Translations under genes and position numbers: made by a program | From: Sphingomonadaceae bacterium 3R27C6 | Lineage (GTDB): Bacteria; Pseudomonadota; Alphaproteobacteria; Sphingomonadales; Sphingomonadaceae | Assembly: GCA_005503215.1 (NCBI GenBank) | Contig: SCNS01000022.1 | Span: forward strand, 1-64,000 | Reading direction: 5' to 3' | DNA length: 64,000 nt | Shown: positions 1 through 9,821 of the stretch, piece after piece | Numbering within the stretch: the first letter of the stretch is position 1 | Layout of the letters: each line of letters begins with the position of its first letter | The notes under the pieces: generated by a model | Databases searched by the model: none | The model's input: the letters and a program-made list of their open reading frames with translations, nothing else | What the model was told of the DNA's origin: nothing

Positions 1-1218
1 CATCAGGCGGTGTACACCGACGATGCGATGGCGGCGGGAGACCGCGACTGGGGCATCGTCGGCGTGTCGCTCCGCTCGGCCGACGTCGCGGCACAGCTCA
101 ATCCGCAGGATGGGCTCTATACGGTCAGCACGCGTAGTGCGGCCGGGCATGAATTGCGATTGATCGGCGCAGTGCAGAAAGTGCTCGTTGCGGCCGATGA
201 TCCGCAGGCGGTGATCGACGCCATCGCCGCGCCGACAACGCATATCGTCAGCTTCACCGTCACCGAGAAGGGCTATCTGCGCCGCGCCGACGGATCGCTC
301 GACCTTGCCGCAGCGATCGGCGGCTCAAGCCTTTATCGCTTCGTTGCCGCTGGCCTCGCGGCGCGCAAGGTGGCCGGGCTGCGCGGTGTCACCTTGCTCA
401 GCTGCGACAATCTCGCGGGCAATGGCGGCGTGCTGCGCCGCCTGATGCGCGCCTATCTTGCCGCCTATCATCCCGACCTGTCGGCGTGGTTCGACGGCGA
501 ATGCCGGTGCCCGGCGACGATGATCGACCGGATCGTCCCCACGACGACCGATGCCGACCGCGCCGCCGTCGAAGCCGTGCTTGGCGTCCGCGACGAGGGT
601 GCGGTCGTCACCGAAGGCTTCAGCCAATGGGTCATCGAGGACGATTTTGCCGGTCCGCGCCCGCGCTGGGAAGGAGTCGGCGCCGAGCTTGTCGCCGACG
701 TCGCGCCCTATGAGACCGCGAAACTCCGCATGCTCAACGGCGCGCATTCGGCGCTCGCCTATATCGGGCTCGGGAAGGGCCACGATTTTGTGCATCAGGC
801 CATCGCCGATCCGGAAATCCGCCCGGTCATCGACCGACTTATGCGCGAGGAGGCCGCGCCGACGATCGACGCCGCGCCTGGGCAGGACCTGTCCGCCTAC
901 GCCGATGCCCTGCTCGATCGCTTCGCCAATCCCGCGCTCCACCACCGGCTGATCCAGATCGCGATGGACGGCAGCCAGAAAATCCCGCAGCGCTGGCTCG
1001 AAACGCTCGCCTGGCACCAGAAACGCGGCGCGCGTTGTCCCGCACTCGAAACAGCGATCGCCGCATGGATCGCCTTCCTGCGTGGCGACCACCCGATTGA
1101 CGATCCGCTTGCGGAGCAACTCCGCACGGCCGTCGCGGGGGAGAGGGCGATGGAACGGCTATTCGGCGCGAACGGCCTGCTCCCCTCCGGATGGCACCCC
1201 GAAGACGCCATCGCCTAA
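1..1218 (+). CDS. uxuB: Fructuronate reductase / mannitol dehydrogenase family, 5' end cut by window
   Basis: This is a long-chain polyol dehydrogenase of the mannitol dehydrogenase family. It most likely reduces D-fructuronate to D-mannonate with NADH in the cytoplasm. The reading frame is open from base 1, and the first visible residues (HQAVYTDD, then GDWGI-like GDRDWGI) are internal to the family, so the start lies upstream of the window. About 405 residues are visible; full members have about 480-490. The family signature K-x4-N-x2-H is intact as KLRMLNGAH near visible residue 241. The convergent neighbour is mannonate dehydratase, which uses the product of this reaction; this is why fructuronate reductase is preferred over mannitol dehydrogenase. 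The substrate is inferred from context. Confidence 0.85.
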   Translation, partial: HQAVYTDDAMAAGDRDWGIVGVSLRSADVAAQLNPQDGLYTVSTRSAAGHELRLIGAVQKVLVAADDPQAVIDAIAAPTTHIVSFTVTEKGYLRRADGSLDLAAAIGGSSLYRFVAAGLAARKVAGLRGVTLLSCDNLAGNGGVLRRLMRAYLAAYHPDLSAWFDGECRCPATMIDRIVPTTTDADRAAVEAVLGVRDEGAVVTEGFSQWVIEDDFAGPRPRWEGVGAELVADVAPYETAKLRMLNGAHSALAYIGLGKGHDFVHQAIADPEIRPVIDRLMREEAAPTIDAAPGQDLSAYADALLDRFANPALHHRLIQIAMDGSQKIPQRWLETLAWHQKRGARCPALETAIAAWIAFLRGDHPIDDPLAEQLRTAVAGERAMERLFGANGLLPSGWHPEDAIA

Positions 1219-1295
1219 CCGCATCGGATCGAGGAAGCGGGCCATGCCCGGCCGTTGCTTATGCATCGGCTCGAGCTGGCCTGCCCCAAGACAGA

Positions 1296-2504
1296 TCACC
1301 AGTTGAACATCGTTCCGTCTTCGAGCCGGGCGACGGGCAGATAGGCGGGTTGATAGGGATATTTTGCTGCCAGCTTCTCGTCGATGTCGACGCCATGCCC
1401 CGGGGCGTCGCCCGCATACATATATCCCTGTTCGAAACGGTAGCTGTGCGGGAAGACCTCATCGGTCTCGGGTGTGTGGCGCATATATTCCTGGATCCCG
1501 AAATTGGGGACCCAGCTGTCGAAGTGGAGCGCCGCGCCCATGCACACGGGCGACAGGTCGGTCGCGCCATGGCTGCCGGTCTTGATCTGATAGATCGCGG
1601 CCAGGTCGGCGATCCGCCGCAAATGTGTGATGCCGCCGGCGTGGACCACGGTCGCGCGGATATAGTCGATCAGCTGGTTCTGGATCAGCTCCTTGCAGTC
1701 CCAGATCGTGTTGAAAATCTCTCCGACGGCCAGCGGGGTCGTCGTATGCTGGCGAATGAGTTTGAAGGCTTCCTGATTTTCCGCCGGCGTCGCATCTTCG
1801 AGCCAGAATAATTTTGCGGGCTCCAGCGCCTTGCCGAGCTGGGCGGCCTCGATGGGCGTCATCCGGTGATGGCCGTCATGGAGCAGATGATGCTCGAAGC
1901 CATAGGTATCGCGGATTTTTTCGAACAATTTGGGGATGTGATCGAGATATTTCTTCGTATCCCAGATCGTCAGCGACGGCAGCGCGGCGTCGGCGGGCTC
2001 ATAGAAGAGCTTGCCGCGGCCGACGCCATAGGCATCCTTGATTCCCGGGACCCCCGATTGCGCGCGAATGGCTTTATATCCCAGGTCGATATAGTGACCG
2101 ACGGCGTCGACGGTTTCGGCGATGTCGGCGCCATTGGCATGGCCATAGACCATCACGCCGTCACGGCTCTTTCCGCCAAGCAGGTCGTAGATCGGCATGC
2201 CCGCCATCTTGCCCTTGATATCCCAAAGCGCCGTGTCGACCGCCGCGATCGCCGACATGGTGACAGGGCCGCGCCGCCAATAGGCGCCGCGATAAAGATA
2301 TTGCCAGATATCCTCGATCCGGCGCGGGTCCATTCCGATCAGGCACGGGATGACATGATCTTCGAGATAGGAAACGACCGAGAGCTCGCGCCCGTTCAGC
2401 GTCGCATCGCCGATTCCGAAAACCCCCTGATCGGTCTCGATCTTCAAGGTGACGAAATTACGCCCCGGACATGTCACGATGACGCGGGCAGACTGGATCT
2501 TCAT
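1296..2504 (-). CDS. manD: D-mannonate dehydratase, enolase superfamily (ManD)
   Basis: This enzyme dehydrates D-mannonate to 2-keto-3-deoxy-D-gluconate in hexuronate catabolism. The protein has 402 residues, the usual ManD length. It shows the enolase-superfamily N-terminal capping domain (residues 1-115) and a barrel with Mg ligands and catalytic residues: LLHDGHH (Asp and His of the second and third strands, about residue 210), FWLEDATP (Glu, about 236) and AVGEIFN (Glu, about 262). The segment IRAQSGVPG carries the Arg of the family's Arg-Tyr pair. It is the RspA/ManD type rather than UxuA. The gene converges on uxuB. An AATTGGTAATACCAATT palindrome lies about 80 bases upstream of the start and is a likely GntR-family operator. 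Confidence 0.93.
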   Translation of the reverse strand: MKIQSARVIVTCPGRNFVTLKIETDQGVFGIGDATLNGRELSVVSYLEDHVIPCLIGMDPRRIEDIWQYLYRGAYWRRGPVTMSAIAAVDTALWDIKGKMAGMPIYDLLGGKSRDGVMVYGHANGADIAETVDAVGHYIDLGYKAIRAQSGVPGIKDAYGVGRGKLFYEPADAALPSLTIWDTKKYLDHIPKLFEKIRDTYGFEHHLLHDGHHRMTPIEAAQLGKALEPAKLFWLEDATPAENQEAFKLIRQHTTTPLAVGEIFNTIWDCKELIQNQLIDYIRATVVHAGGITHLRRIADLAAIYQIKTGSHGATDLSPVCMGAALHFDSWVPNFGIQEYMRHTPETDEVFPHSYRFEQGYMYAGDAPGHGVDIDEKLAAKYPYQPAYLPVARLEDGTMFNW

Positions 2505-2583
2505 GCTATTTTCCTGTTCTCGTTACGTGGAGCCGATCGGCTGCTCCCGTTGTTCATAGCATCTGCCTTACCATTTTCAATAA

Positions 2584-2600
2584 AATTGGTAATACCAATT
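2584..2600. promoter_or_regulatory. GntR/UxuR-like operator palindrome upstream of manD
   Basis: AATTGGTAATACCAATT is a perfect 8-1-8 palindrome. It resembles the TTGGTA-TACCAA operators known for UxuR/ExuR and related GntR repressors of hexuronate genes. A further inverted pair, TTACCA at 2568-2573 with TGGTAA at 2587-2592, overlaps it. It lies between manD and the TonB receptor stop, so it most likely controls manD. The regulator gene is not in the window. Assignment is by motif and context. Confidence 0.6.
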
Positions 2601-2725
2601 GTGACAATTAATGGACCGGCTTCAATCTGGTTTCCGCCGCGCGCACGAGAGCGGCCGCCGCCCGCAACATATCGCCGCGAGCATAGTCGGAAAACCGACC
2701 GATGCTCGCGGCGACAGGGAGACGC

Positions 2726-5725
2726 TCAGAACTGGAAATTGACTGCCAGGCTGAACGTGCGGCCGAAATAGGAGGTGTAGAGCGGGTCTTTCCGCGTGGT
2801 GTCGGTGTAGAGGCGGTTGGTCTCGTTGGTGATGTTCGACACCTCGGCGATGAGCTTGATATTCTCGTTGATGTTGTAGGAGGCCGAGGCGTCGACGAAG
2901 ATCGAGCTCGCATTGACGTTCGCGTCGCTGTCGGTCGGGCCCGGGACGCCGGTGAGGAAGGCCGCCCGGTAGTTGACCGTCGACCGGACGCTGAATTTAT
3001 CGTCCTCATAATAGAGCGTGGCGCTGGCGGTTTCCGGCGAGAGGCCGACGAGAGGCGCCCTGCGCGTCAGGGTCGGCGAGATGATGTAATTGATGCTCGA
3101 GCGCACCCGCGTGAAGTTGGCGAGCAAGCCGAAATTGCTGAGCGCCCCCGGCAGGAAACGGAACGGCAGCTGGAGGTTCGCCTCGAACCCGCGCAACGGC
3201 CCGCCGTCGGTGTTGTTGCTGCGTGTCACGCTGAACAGTTCGTCGGGGGTGATGCCCGTGCCCGTGCCCTCAAGCAGCGACAGCGGGAGCCCGAGATCGC
3301 GGAACGGCACCAGCTGGTTGGTATTCTGGATATAGGTCTCGATATTCTTGTAGAAATAGGCGACCGACAGCAGCGAACCGGGCGCGAAATACCATTCGAG
3401 TGCGGCGTCGATCGTGTTGGCCCGGATCGGATCGAGATAGGGGTTGGTGATCGAGGCGGTGCGGATCACGATGTTCGCGCTGCCGCTGGGGATGAGCTGC
3501 CCATAGGACGGGCGCGACATCACGCGCGCCGCGGAGAAACGCGCGATCAGGTCGGGCGTGACATCGAGCGCGAGGTTTATCGACGGCAGCCAGTCATCAT
3601 AGCTACGCTCCACCGTCGAGATCACATATCGCGTGGGAAAGGGCGACCCGGCCGGCGCGGCGGTGGGGATGGGCCCATATGTGTCGAGGCTGGTGCGGAC
3701 ATAGCGGACGCCGGCATCGCCGCGCAGCGCGAACGGCAAGACGTCTTCGGTGTCGAACTTCACCATGGCATAGCCCGACGTATATTTCTCTTCGACCCCG
3801 CCATAGGTGCCCTTGGCGCACTCCAGGTTGCAATATTGATAGCTGCTGAAGTTCACCGCTTCGCGGAATTTGTCCGGATCGATCGCGAGGAAATCCTGCA
3901 TCTGGCCGTTCAGATTCTTGCCGATGTTCTTCGTCACGAAGGTGATGTCGGCGAGCGACACGCCGGCGGGGAGCACCTGCGGCAACGACTGGGCGGGGAT
4001 CAACTGGCGCTCGCGCGCGGTGTATTTGTTGGTGCGATACTGGCCACCCACCTGAATGGTGAAGTTCGGCGCGGCCTCCCACTCTGCGTTCAGTTCGAAG
4101 GTCTTGCTGACGATCGTGTTTTTACGGACGAAGTTCGAAATCTGTCCGCGCTGCGTGCCGTCGGCCAGCGGCGGGCCAAAGAGGAAGTTGGCCGGATTGG
4201 TCAGGTCGATGCCGTAACCGATCTTCGGGACGTCCGGATTGTCGCGGAAGTCGATCGAGAAATTATCGGTGTCGTTCGAATCCATCGCGACCTGGAGGCG
4301 GTCGACGTTCAATTTGGAATCGTTGACGCCGGCCAGGCCGAAGACGCGGAACGTGTCGGAGAAGCGATGGTCGAAGTTGAGGTTCACCTGGCGGAAGGTC
4401 GAGGTGAAACGCTCGTCCTGCATTTCCGATCGCAGGTCGACGCCGTCCCACAGGCCATGGATCAGCGACCCGTTGTCGTCGACTTCGATGTCGCGGATCG
4501 ACATCATCGGCTGGCCGTTGTTCGAGGCGGTGCGGCCCATCGAGCGCGCATCGAGCATCGTGTCGAGACGATTGACCTTGAAGCGGGAGTACAGGCCGTC
4601 GAGCGAGATATCGGTGTCGTCGGTGGGTTTCCATTGCAGCGTCAGCGACCCGGCCATACGCTCCTGATTCTGGCTGCCCTTCACCGGACGGGGAAGGCGC
4701 GGCAGGAACACACCGCCACCCGGTCGGCCCGACACGCCCGTGCGGCTCATGATATAGTCATAGGCTTCCTTGGTGCTGGTGCGGGGGTTGCCGGCGCTAC
4801 AGTTGTTGGCGTCGGCGCCGACCGGGGTGCCGCCATTGGCATAGCCCGGCGCGGGGCTGTTCACCGGTACGCCGCCAAAAGTGTAGCCGACAGGCGTGCA
4901 AAAGGGAAAGATGGTGCCGCCCTGCGACTGCCCGGCGACGTAGGACGGCAGGATGTCGACCGCCGAATAGGCATATTCGTCGATGTGGCGCTTCGAATAG
5001 GCGAGGCTGGCGAGCACGCCGAACGTGTCGCCGAACTGCTTGGAAACGAGCGCGGACACCCGCGGATCGGCCTTTTTGCTGATGTCGTTGTAGATGCCGC
5101 GCGCCGTGCCCGAGAAGACGAAGTCCTCCTTCTGGTCGAACGGCCGGGGTGCGCGCAGGTCGACCGTCGCGCCGAGCGAGCCTTCCTCGACGTCGGCGGA
5201 GGTCGTCTTGCGGACCGAAAGCGCGGAGAAGATTTCGGTCGGGAAGGTCACGAAGTCGAACGAGCGCCCCGTGGCGACGCCGCCGCGGATATCGCTGCCG
5301 CTGACTTGCGAGGTGCCCTCCATCCCGTTGATCCGCACGCGGGTGAATTGTGCGCCGAGACCGCGAACCGAGATGTTGCGCCCCTCGCCGCCATCGCCGC
5401 GCGACAAGGCGACGCCCGGAATGCGCTGCATCGATTCGGCGAGGTTGGAATCGGGAAATTTGCCGATATCTTCGGCGACGATGCTATCGACCGCCGCGGT
5501 TTCCTGCCGCTTCAGGTTCAGCGCGCTATTTAGCGAACCGCGGAAACCGGTGACGATGATCTCTTGCGTATCGGCTGGGGGAGATTCGGTGTTCTCGCCT
5601 GTTGGGCTGGTTTGTTCGGCCGGTGCCTGCGTAGCCGTCTGGCCATGGGCCGGCGACATGATCAGCAAGCTCATCAGACTCGTTGAAATAAGCAGGTGGC
5701 GCCTGCAGCAGCTCTCGCGACTCAT
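2726..5725 (-). CDS. TonB-dependent receptor, Caulobacter/Xanthomonas type
   Basis: An outer-membrane receptor that imports a large substrate, probably an oligouronide or related glycan given the neighbours, using TonB energy. From the chosen ATG the protein has 999 residues. A signal peptide (MSRESCCRRHLLISTSLMS..., ending near AHGQ) is followed by a TonB box (EIIVTGFRGS, about residue 50), a plug domain (FPDSNLAESMQRIPGV, then RGLGAQFTRVRINGMEG) and a beta barrel ending in an aromatic C-terminus (SLAVNFQF). The long insertion-rich barrel is typical of the TonB-Xanth-Caul family. The frame is open further upstream to 5911, but the ATG at 5725 has an AGGGAG ribosome binding site and begins the signal peptide. 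Regulation by the TTGG...CCAA elements upstream is inferred. Confidence 0.93.
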   Translation of the reverse strand: MSRESCCRRHLLISTSLMSLLIMSPAHGQTATQAPAEQTSPTGENTESPPADTQEIIVTGFRGSLNSALNLKRQETAAVDSIVAEDIGKFPDSNLAESMQRIPGVALSRGDGGEGRNISVRGLGAQFTRVRINGMEGTSQVSGSDIRGGVATGRSFDFVTFPTEIFSALSVRKTTSADVEEGSLGATVDLRAPRPFDQKEDFVFSGTARGIYNDISKKADPRVSALVSKQFGDTFGVLASLAYSKRHIDEYAYSAVDILPSYVAGQSQGGTIFPFCTPVGYTFGGVPVNSPAPGYANGGTPVGADANNCSAGNPRTSTKEAYDYIMSRTGVSGRPGGGVFLPRLPRPVKGSQNQERMAGSLTLQWKPTDDTDISLDGLYSRFKVNRLDTMLDARSMGRTASNNGQPMMSIRDIEVDDNGSLIHGLWDGVDLRSEMQDERFTSTFRQVNLNFDHRFSDTFRVFGLAGVNDSKLNVDRLQVAMDSNDTDNFSIDFRDNPDVPKIGYGIDLTNPANFLFGPPLADGTQRGQISNFVRKNTIVSKTFELNAEWEAAPNFTIQVGGQYRTNKYTARERQLIPAQSLPQVLPAGVSLADITFVTKNIGKNLNGQMQDFLAIDPDKFREAVNFSSYQYCNLECAKGTYGGVEEKYTSGYAMVKFDTEDVLPFALRGDAGVRYVRTSLDTYGPIPTAAPAGSPFPTRYVISTVERSYDDWLPSINLALDVTPDLIARFSAARVMSRPSYGQLIPSGSANIVIRTASITNPYLDPIRANTIDAALEWYFAPGSLLSVAYFYKNIETYIQNTNQLVPFRDLGLPLSLLEGTGTGITPDELFSVTRSNNTDGGPLRGFEANLQLPFRFLPGALSNFGLLANFTRVRSSINYIISPTLTRRAPLVGLSPETASATLYYEDDKFSVRSTVNYRAAFLTGVPGPTDSDANVNASSIFVDASASYNINENIKLIAEVSNITNETNRLYTDTTRKDPLYTSYFGRTFSLAVNFQF

Positions 5726-6029
5726 TCTTCTCTCCCTTCGGCCTGCACCAAGATCCGTCGCCCTTTTGTGATCAGGGCGACCGATTTGACGTCGTGTGTC
5801 CTGTTGCCGGATAGACTTGTCAGTCCAATTTGGCAAGAGTGCCTTACCAATTATCGAAATGACAGGAATTATGCGCAGATTTCGCGTATATTTGCGGCCG
5901 TCATCGCGCATTCAGGGTATTTGGTCAGGCCAATATTGCCCGCGTGGAATAGGCCGGCCCGCATTGATGTGAGGGCTCCATGATGCCGTGCGTCATCGGC
6001 GCTTCCCTCTCTCCAGAGGGGAAAAGGCG
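5726..6029. promoter_or_regulatory. Receptor promoter region with TTGG/CCAA operator elements
   Basis: This 304-base gap separates the TonB receptor start from the HlyD stop. It contains TTGGTCAGGCCAA (5921-5933), an almost perfect inverted repeat, and half-sites CCAATTTGGCA (near 5826) and TTACCAA (near 5844). These resemble the manD palindrome and suggest a shared GntR-type regulator. The AT-rich stretch at about 5840-5895 is a plausible promoter. I see no convincing gene here. Confidence 0.45.
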
Positions 6030-7424
6030 TTAGCGCTCCCGCGCCGCCGTCGTGCGGATCTCGTCGATCGGGCTCAGCAGATAGGAGGCGAGCGAACGGC
6101 GGCCGGTGCGGATGTCGGCGGTGACCGCCATGCCGGGTGTGAGGGGGATCGCCCTACCATCGCGCACGATCGTTGCGCGGTCCAGCGTCACGCGCGCGGT
6201 GTAGATCAGCCCGCGCTTCTCGTCCTGTACCGCGTCCGAGCTGATCTGCTCGAGCCTTCCCGGCACCGCGCCGTAGCGCGTGAAGGAAAAGGCCTCGACC
6301 TTGAGCGCGACCGGCTGGCCGGCGCGGACGAAGCCGACATCCTTGTTGGCGATCGCCACTTCGGCGACCAGCTTCCCGCGCGCGGGCACGATCACCATGA
6401 TCGGCTTGGCCGCCTCGACCACGCCGCCGACGGTGTGGACGGCGAGCTGGGTGACCGTGCCGTCGACGGGGCTGACGAGGCGCTGGAGGCTGCTGCGTTT
6501 CGTCGCCTTGGTCAGCTCTTCCTTGCGCAGCCGCGCGTCGCTCTCGGCCTTGGCGAGGTCGGCGAGGATACGCGCGCGCGCCTCGGCGGTGGACTGGCTG
6601 GAATTGCCGCCGGCCACCGCGATCTGCGCCTCCGCCTTGCGCGCGGTGGCGAGCGCGGCGTCACGGTCGCGCGCGGCGACGAGGCGCTGGCGGCGCATCT
6701 CGATCACGCGCAGCTTCGAGACATAGCCTTTTTCGAGCAGCGTCTCGTTGGCGGCGATCTGTTCGTCGAGCAGCGGTAGCGTCTCGCTGAGCTTGGCGGC
6801 CTGGATTTCCGCTTCGGCGCGGGCGGCGCGCGCGGATTCGGTGTCGGCGGCACGCGTCTGGCTACCCGCCCGGATCTCGGCGAGCTGGGCGCGGGCGAGC
6901 GCGATCTGGGTGGCGGCGACGTCGGCCGTGGTGCCGGCGGGCGGGGTGAAGCGCAGACCCTGGCCGTCGAGCGCGGACAATATGGCGCGCAGCCGTGCGG
7001 CATCGAGCATCGCCGTCTCCAGCGCCTTGCCGGCTTGCGCGGTGTCGGCATCCGACACGGTGGGATCGAGCTCGACCAGCGGCTGGCCGGCGCGGACGCG
7101 CTGGCCGTCGCGGACCAATATGGCGTGGACGATCCCCGCCGCGCCGGGCTGGATCAGCTTGACGTCGTCGGCGGGGACCAGCTTGCCCGTTGCCGAGGCG
7201 ACGACATCGACGCGGCCAAGGACGAGCCAGAGCAACGCGACGGCGAACAGGCCGAGCAATAGCCAGGACGTGACGCGTGCGGTCGGCGACACGGGGCGCT
7301 CGACCACTTCGAGCGCGGCGGGAAGGAAGTCGGTCTCCTCGGTGCGCAAGACCCCGCGCGACCGCGCGCGCTCATTGTCGAGCGCGTCGCGAACGGCGGT
7401 CCAGTGGCGCGTGAGCGCGGTCAT
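6030..7424 (-). CDS. HlyD-family type I secretion membrane fusion protein
   Basis: This periplasmic adaptor links the inner-membrane ABC exporter to an outer-membrane TolC-type channel. The protein has 464 residues: a cytoplasmic N-terminus, one transmembrane helix (about residues 48-70, LLLGLFAVALLWLVLG), a lipoyl-like half-motif (GAAGIVHAILVRDGQRVRAGQPL), a long Ala/Glu/Arg-rich coiled-coil hairpin (about 130-290), the second half-motif (LVSPVDGTVTQL) and a C-terminal beta domain. The start overlaps the stop of the ABC gene by ATGA, so the two are translationally coupled. The likely cargo is the pair of RTX proteins next door. No TolC gene lies beside it; the outer-membrane factor at 59.5 kb belongs to another operon. 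Confidence 0.92.
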   Translation of the reverse strand: MTALTRHWTAVRDALDNERARSRGVLRTEETDFLPAALEVVERPVSPTARVTSWLLLGLFAVALLWLVLGRVDVVASATGKLVPADDVKLIQPGAAGIVHAILVRDGQRVRAGQPLVELDPTVSDADTAQAGKALETAMLDAARLRAILSALDGQGLRFTPPAGTTADVAATQIALARAQLAEIRAGSQTRAADTESARAARAEAEIQAAKLSETLPLLDEQIAANETLLEKGYVSKLRVIEMRRQRLVAARDRDAALATARKAEAQIAVAGGNSSQSTAEARARILADLAKAESDARLRKEELTKATKRSSLQRLVSPVDGTVTQLAVHTVGGVVEAAKPIMVIVPARGKLVAEVAIANKDVGFVRAGQPVALKVEAFSFTRYGAVPGRLEQISSDAVQDEKRGLIYTARVTLDRATIVRDGRAIPLTPGMAVTADIRTGRRSLASYLLSPIDEIRTTAARER

Positions 7425-9574
7425 GCCGCGGCCCCCGCCTGGACGCCGATCTGGCGGTGATGGAGCGCGGCATAGCGGCCGCCGAGGCGGAGCAGCTCGT
7501 CATGCGTGCCGCTTTCGACGATGCGCCCCTTGTCGAGCGTCAGGATGCGGTCGCACTGACGGATCGCGGAAAGGCGGTGCGCGATGATCAGCACGGTGCG
7601 GCCGGCGGCGATCGCCTTGAGGTTGCGCTGGACGATCTCCTCGCTCTCGGCATCGAGCGCCGAGGTCGCCTCGTCGAGGATCAGGATGCGCGGATTGGTG
7701 ATCAGCGCGCGGGCGATGGCGAGCCGCTGGCGCTGGCCGCCCGAGAAGTTGACGCCGCGCTCCTCGACGATCGTGTCATAGCCGCGCGGCAGCTCCAGGA
7801 TGAAGTCGTGTGCGCCGGCGAGGCGGGCGGCTGTCATCACCCGCTCGATCGGCGTGACGGGATCGGCGAGCGCGATATTTTCGCGGATTGAGCGGTTGAA
7901 CAGGATATTCTCCTGCAACACCACGCCGATCTGGCGGCGCAGCCAGGCGGGATCGATCTGGGCGATGTCGACGCCGTCGATCAGCACGCGGCCGCTTGCG
8001 GGCAGGTAGAGGCGCTGGAGCAATTTGGTGAGCGTCGATTTGCCCGAGCCCGAGGCGCCGGCGATGCCGAGCGTGGCGCCGGCGGGCAGGTCGAGGTCGA
8101 TGTCGTCGAGCGTCCACGGACCGTCGGCGGCGTAGCGGAAGCGAACATTCTCGAAGCGGACATGGCCGGCAAGCGCGGGCAGGGCGGTGCGCGATCCGGC
8201 GCCGGGCTCGGGGCCGCTGTTGAGGATGTCGCCGATCCGTTGGACCGAGAGGCGGACCTGCTGGAAGTCCTGCCAGAGCTGCGCCATGCGGATCACCGGG
8301 CCCGAGACGCGCTGGGCGAACATATTGAACGCGACCAGCCCGCCGATGGTCAGCGCGCCGGCGATCACCTGCTGCGCGCCGAAGAACAGGATCGCGGCGA
8401 GGCTGAGTTTCGAGATGAGCTGGACCGCCTGGCTGCCCGAATTGCCGAGGTTGACCACGCGCTGGTTGGCGGCGCTGTACGCGGCGAGCTGGCGTTCCCA
8501 GCGGTCCTGCCATTGCGGCTCGACTGCTGCGGCCTTGAGCGTCTGCATGCCCGAGACGCTCTCGACGAGCAGCGCGTTGTTGGCGGCGCCGCGCGCGAAC
8601 TTCTCGTCTAGGCGGCGGCGCAAGGGGCCGGTGACGACGAGCGAGACGATCACATAAGCGGGGAGCGTGAGCGCGACGATGGCGAAGAGCAAAGGCGAAT
8701 AGAGCCACATCGCGACCATGAAGACGATCGTGAACAGCGGATCGACCAGTACGGTGAGCGAGGCATTTGTCATGAATTCGCGCACCGTCTCCAGCTCGCG
8801 GACGCGGGTCACCGTGTCTCCGACGCGGCGATTTTCGAAATAGGCGAGCGGCAGGCGGAGCAGGTGGCGGAAGAGGCGGCTGCCGAGCTCGACGTCGAGT
8901 TTCTGGCTGGTCTCCGAATAGAGCCGGGTGCGCAGCCAGCCGAAGGCGACTTCCCAGAGCGAGACGATCACGAGCCCGATGGCGAGCACCTGCAGCGTTG
9001 CCAGGCTGTTGTGTGCGAGCACCTTATCGACGACATTCTGGAAGAAGAGCGGCGCGGCGAGGCCGAGCAGGTTGAGCGCGAGGGTGATCAGCAGCACCTC
9101 GCCGATCAGCTTCCTATATTTGACGATCTGGGGGACGAACCAGGTCATGTCAAAGGCGGGCGACGCAACCTGTGCGGCGTCGCGGGTGGCGACGAGGAGT
9201 AACGCGCCCGACCAGCGCGCCTCGAGCGCGGCGCGGTCCCAGCGCTCGATCGCGGCACCGGGACGCTGGACCGCCACGGCATCCTCGCCGACGCGGCCGA
9301 TCACGAACCAGCCCTCGGCGCCGCTCGCCATCACCGGCATCGGAAGGCGCCGCAACCGCTCGAAATCGCCGGTCGTGGGGCGGGCGCGGACGCCTTCGAT
9401 GCGCTTTGCCAGACGCACCAGATCGGATGCCGTGACGGGATCGGCATGGCCGAGATCATGGCGCAACTCGGCCGGGTCCGCGACAATGCGGTGCATCGCG
9501 AGGATCTGGGCGAAGGCGGCGAGCCCGGTGTCCGCGGGCGGCTGCGACGTCCCGAGGGACAGGTCCTGCTGCAC
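7421..9574 (-). CDS. Type I secretion ABC transporter (HlyB-like, C39-like domain)
   Basis: This permease/ATPase exports RTX proteins. The GTG start at 9574 has a GGAG ribosome binding site seven bases upstream and gives 717 residues, the normal length; the frame continues further upstream without support. Domains are an N-terminal C39-like domain (about 1-130) in which the peptidase cysteine is absent (DTGLAAFAQILAMHR), as in RTX transporters that bind but do not cleave cargo; a six-helix membrane domain (about 150-420); and a nucleotide-binding domain with Walker A GASGSGKST (near 503), signature FSGGQRQR (near 608), Walker B ILILDEATSALD (near 630) and H-loop AHR. It is divergent from the large RTX gene and operonic with the HlyD gene. 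Confidence 0.93.
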   Translation of the reverse strand: MQQDLSLGTSQPPADTGLAAFAQILAMHRIVADPAELRHDLGHADPVTASDLVRLAKRIEGVRARPTTGDFERLRRLPMPVMASGAEGWFVIGRVGEDAVAVQRPGAAIERWDRAALEARWSGALLLVATRDAAQVASPAFDMTWFVPQIVKYRKLIGEVLLITLALNLLGLAAPLFFQNVVDKVLAHNSLATLQVLAIGLVIVSLWEVAFGWLRTRLYSETSQKLDVELGSRLFRHLLRLPLAYFENRRVGDTVTRVRELETVREFMTNASLTVLVDPLFTIVFMVAMWLYSPLLFAIVALTLPAYVIVSLVVTGPLRRRLDEKFARGAANNALLVESVSGMQTLKAAAVEPQWQDRWERQLAAYSAANQRVVNLGNSGSQAVQLISKLSLAAILFFGAQQVIAGALTIGGLVAFNMFAQRVSGPVIRMAQLWQDFQQVRLSVQRIGDILNSGPEPGAGSRTALPALAGHVRFENVRFRYAADGPWTLDDIDLDLPAGATLGIAGASGSGKSTLTKLLQRLYLPASGRVLIDGVDIAQIDPAWLRRQIGVVLQENILFNRSIRENIALADPVTPIERVMTAARLAGAHDFILELPRGYDTIVEERGVNFSGGQRQRLAIARALITNPRILILDEATSALDAESEEIVQRNLKAIAAGRTVLIIAHRLSAIRQCDRILTLDKGRIVESGTHDELLRLGGRYAALHHRQIGVQAGAAA

Positions 9575-9821
9575 GGTGCGTCTCCGATCGGGTTTCTCAG
9601 GCGTGGACAATCTGCGGGGTGCGGCAACGTGAATCGTCCGGCACGAACCTTGGTAGCGGCCAAAGCGTGGCGAGCGAAGGCGCCGCGGCTCCGGTCGTCG
9701 GAGCAAAGGGGCGGCTCGGCTTTCGCAGGTGCAGCATATGGTTGACCCCGGTGCCGTCGCGGGCTGTCTGGTCGCGATTACGTGGGGGGTATATTTTCAG
9801 GCTTATGACGGGAGCCCTGCG

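Noticed and set aside
2702..5533. A 943-codon open frame on the plus strand opposite the TonB receptor
   Set aside because: It is the mirror of a real gene in GC-rich DNA. Its composition is Arg/Asp/Val/Ala-rich without a fold pattern, whereas the minus strand has signal peptide, TonB box, plug and barrel end.
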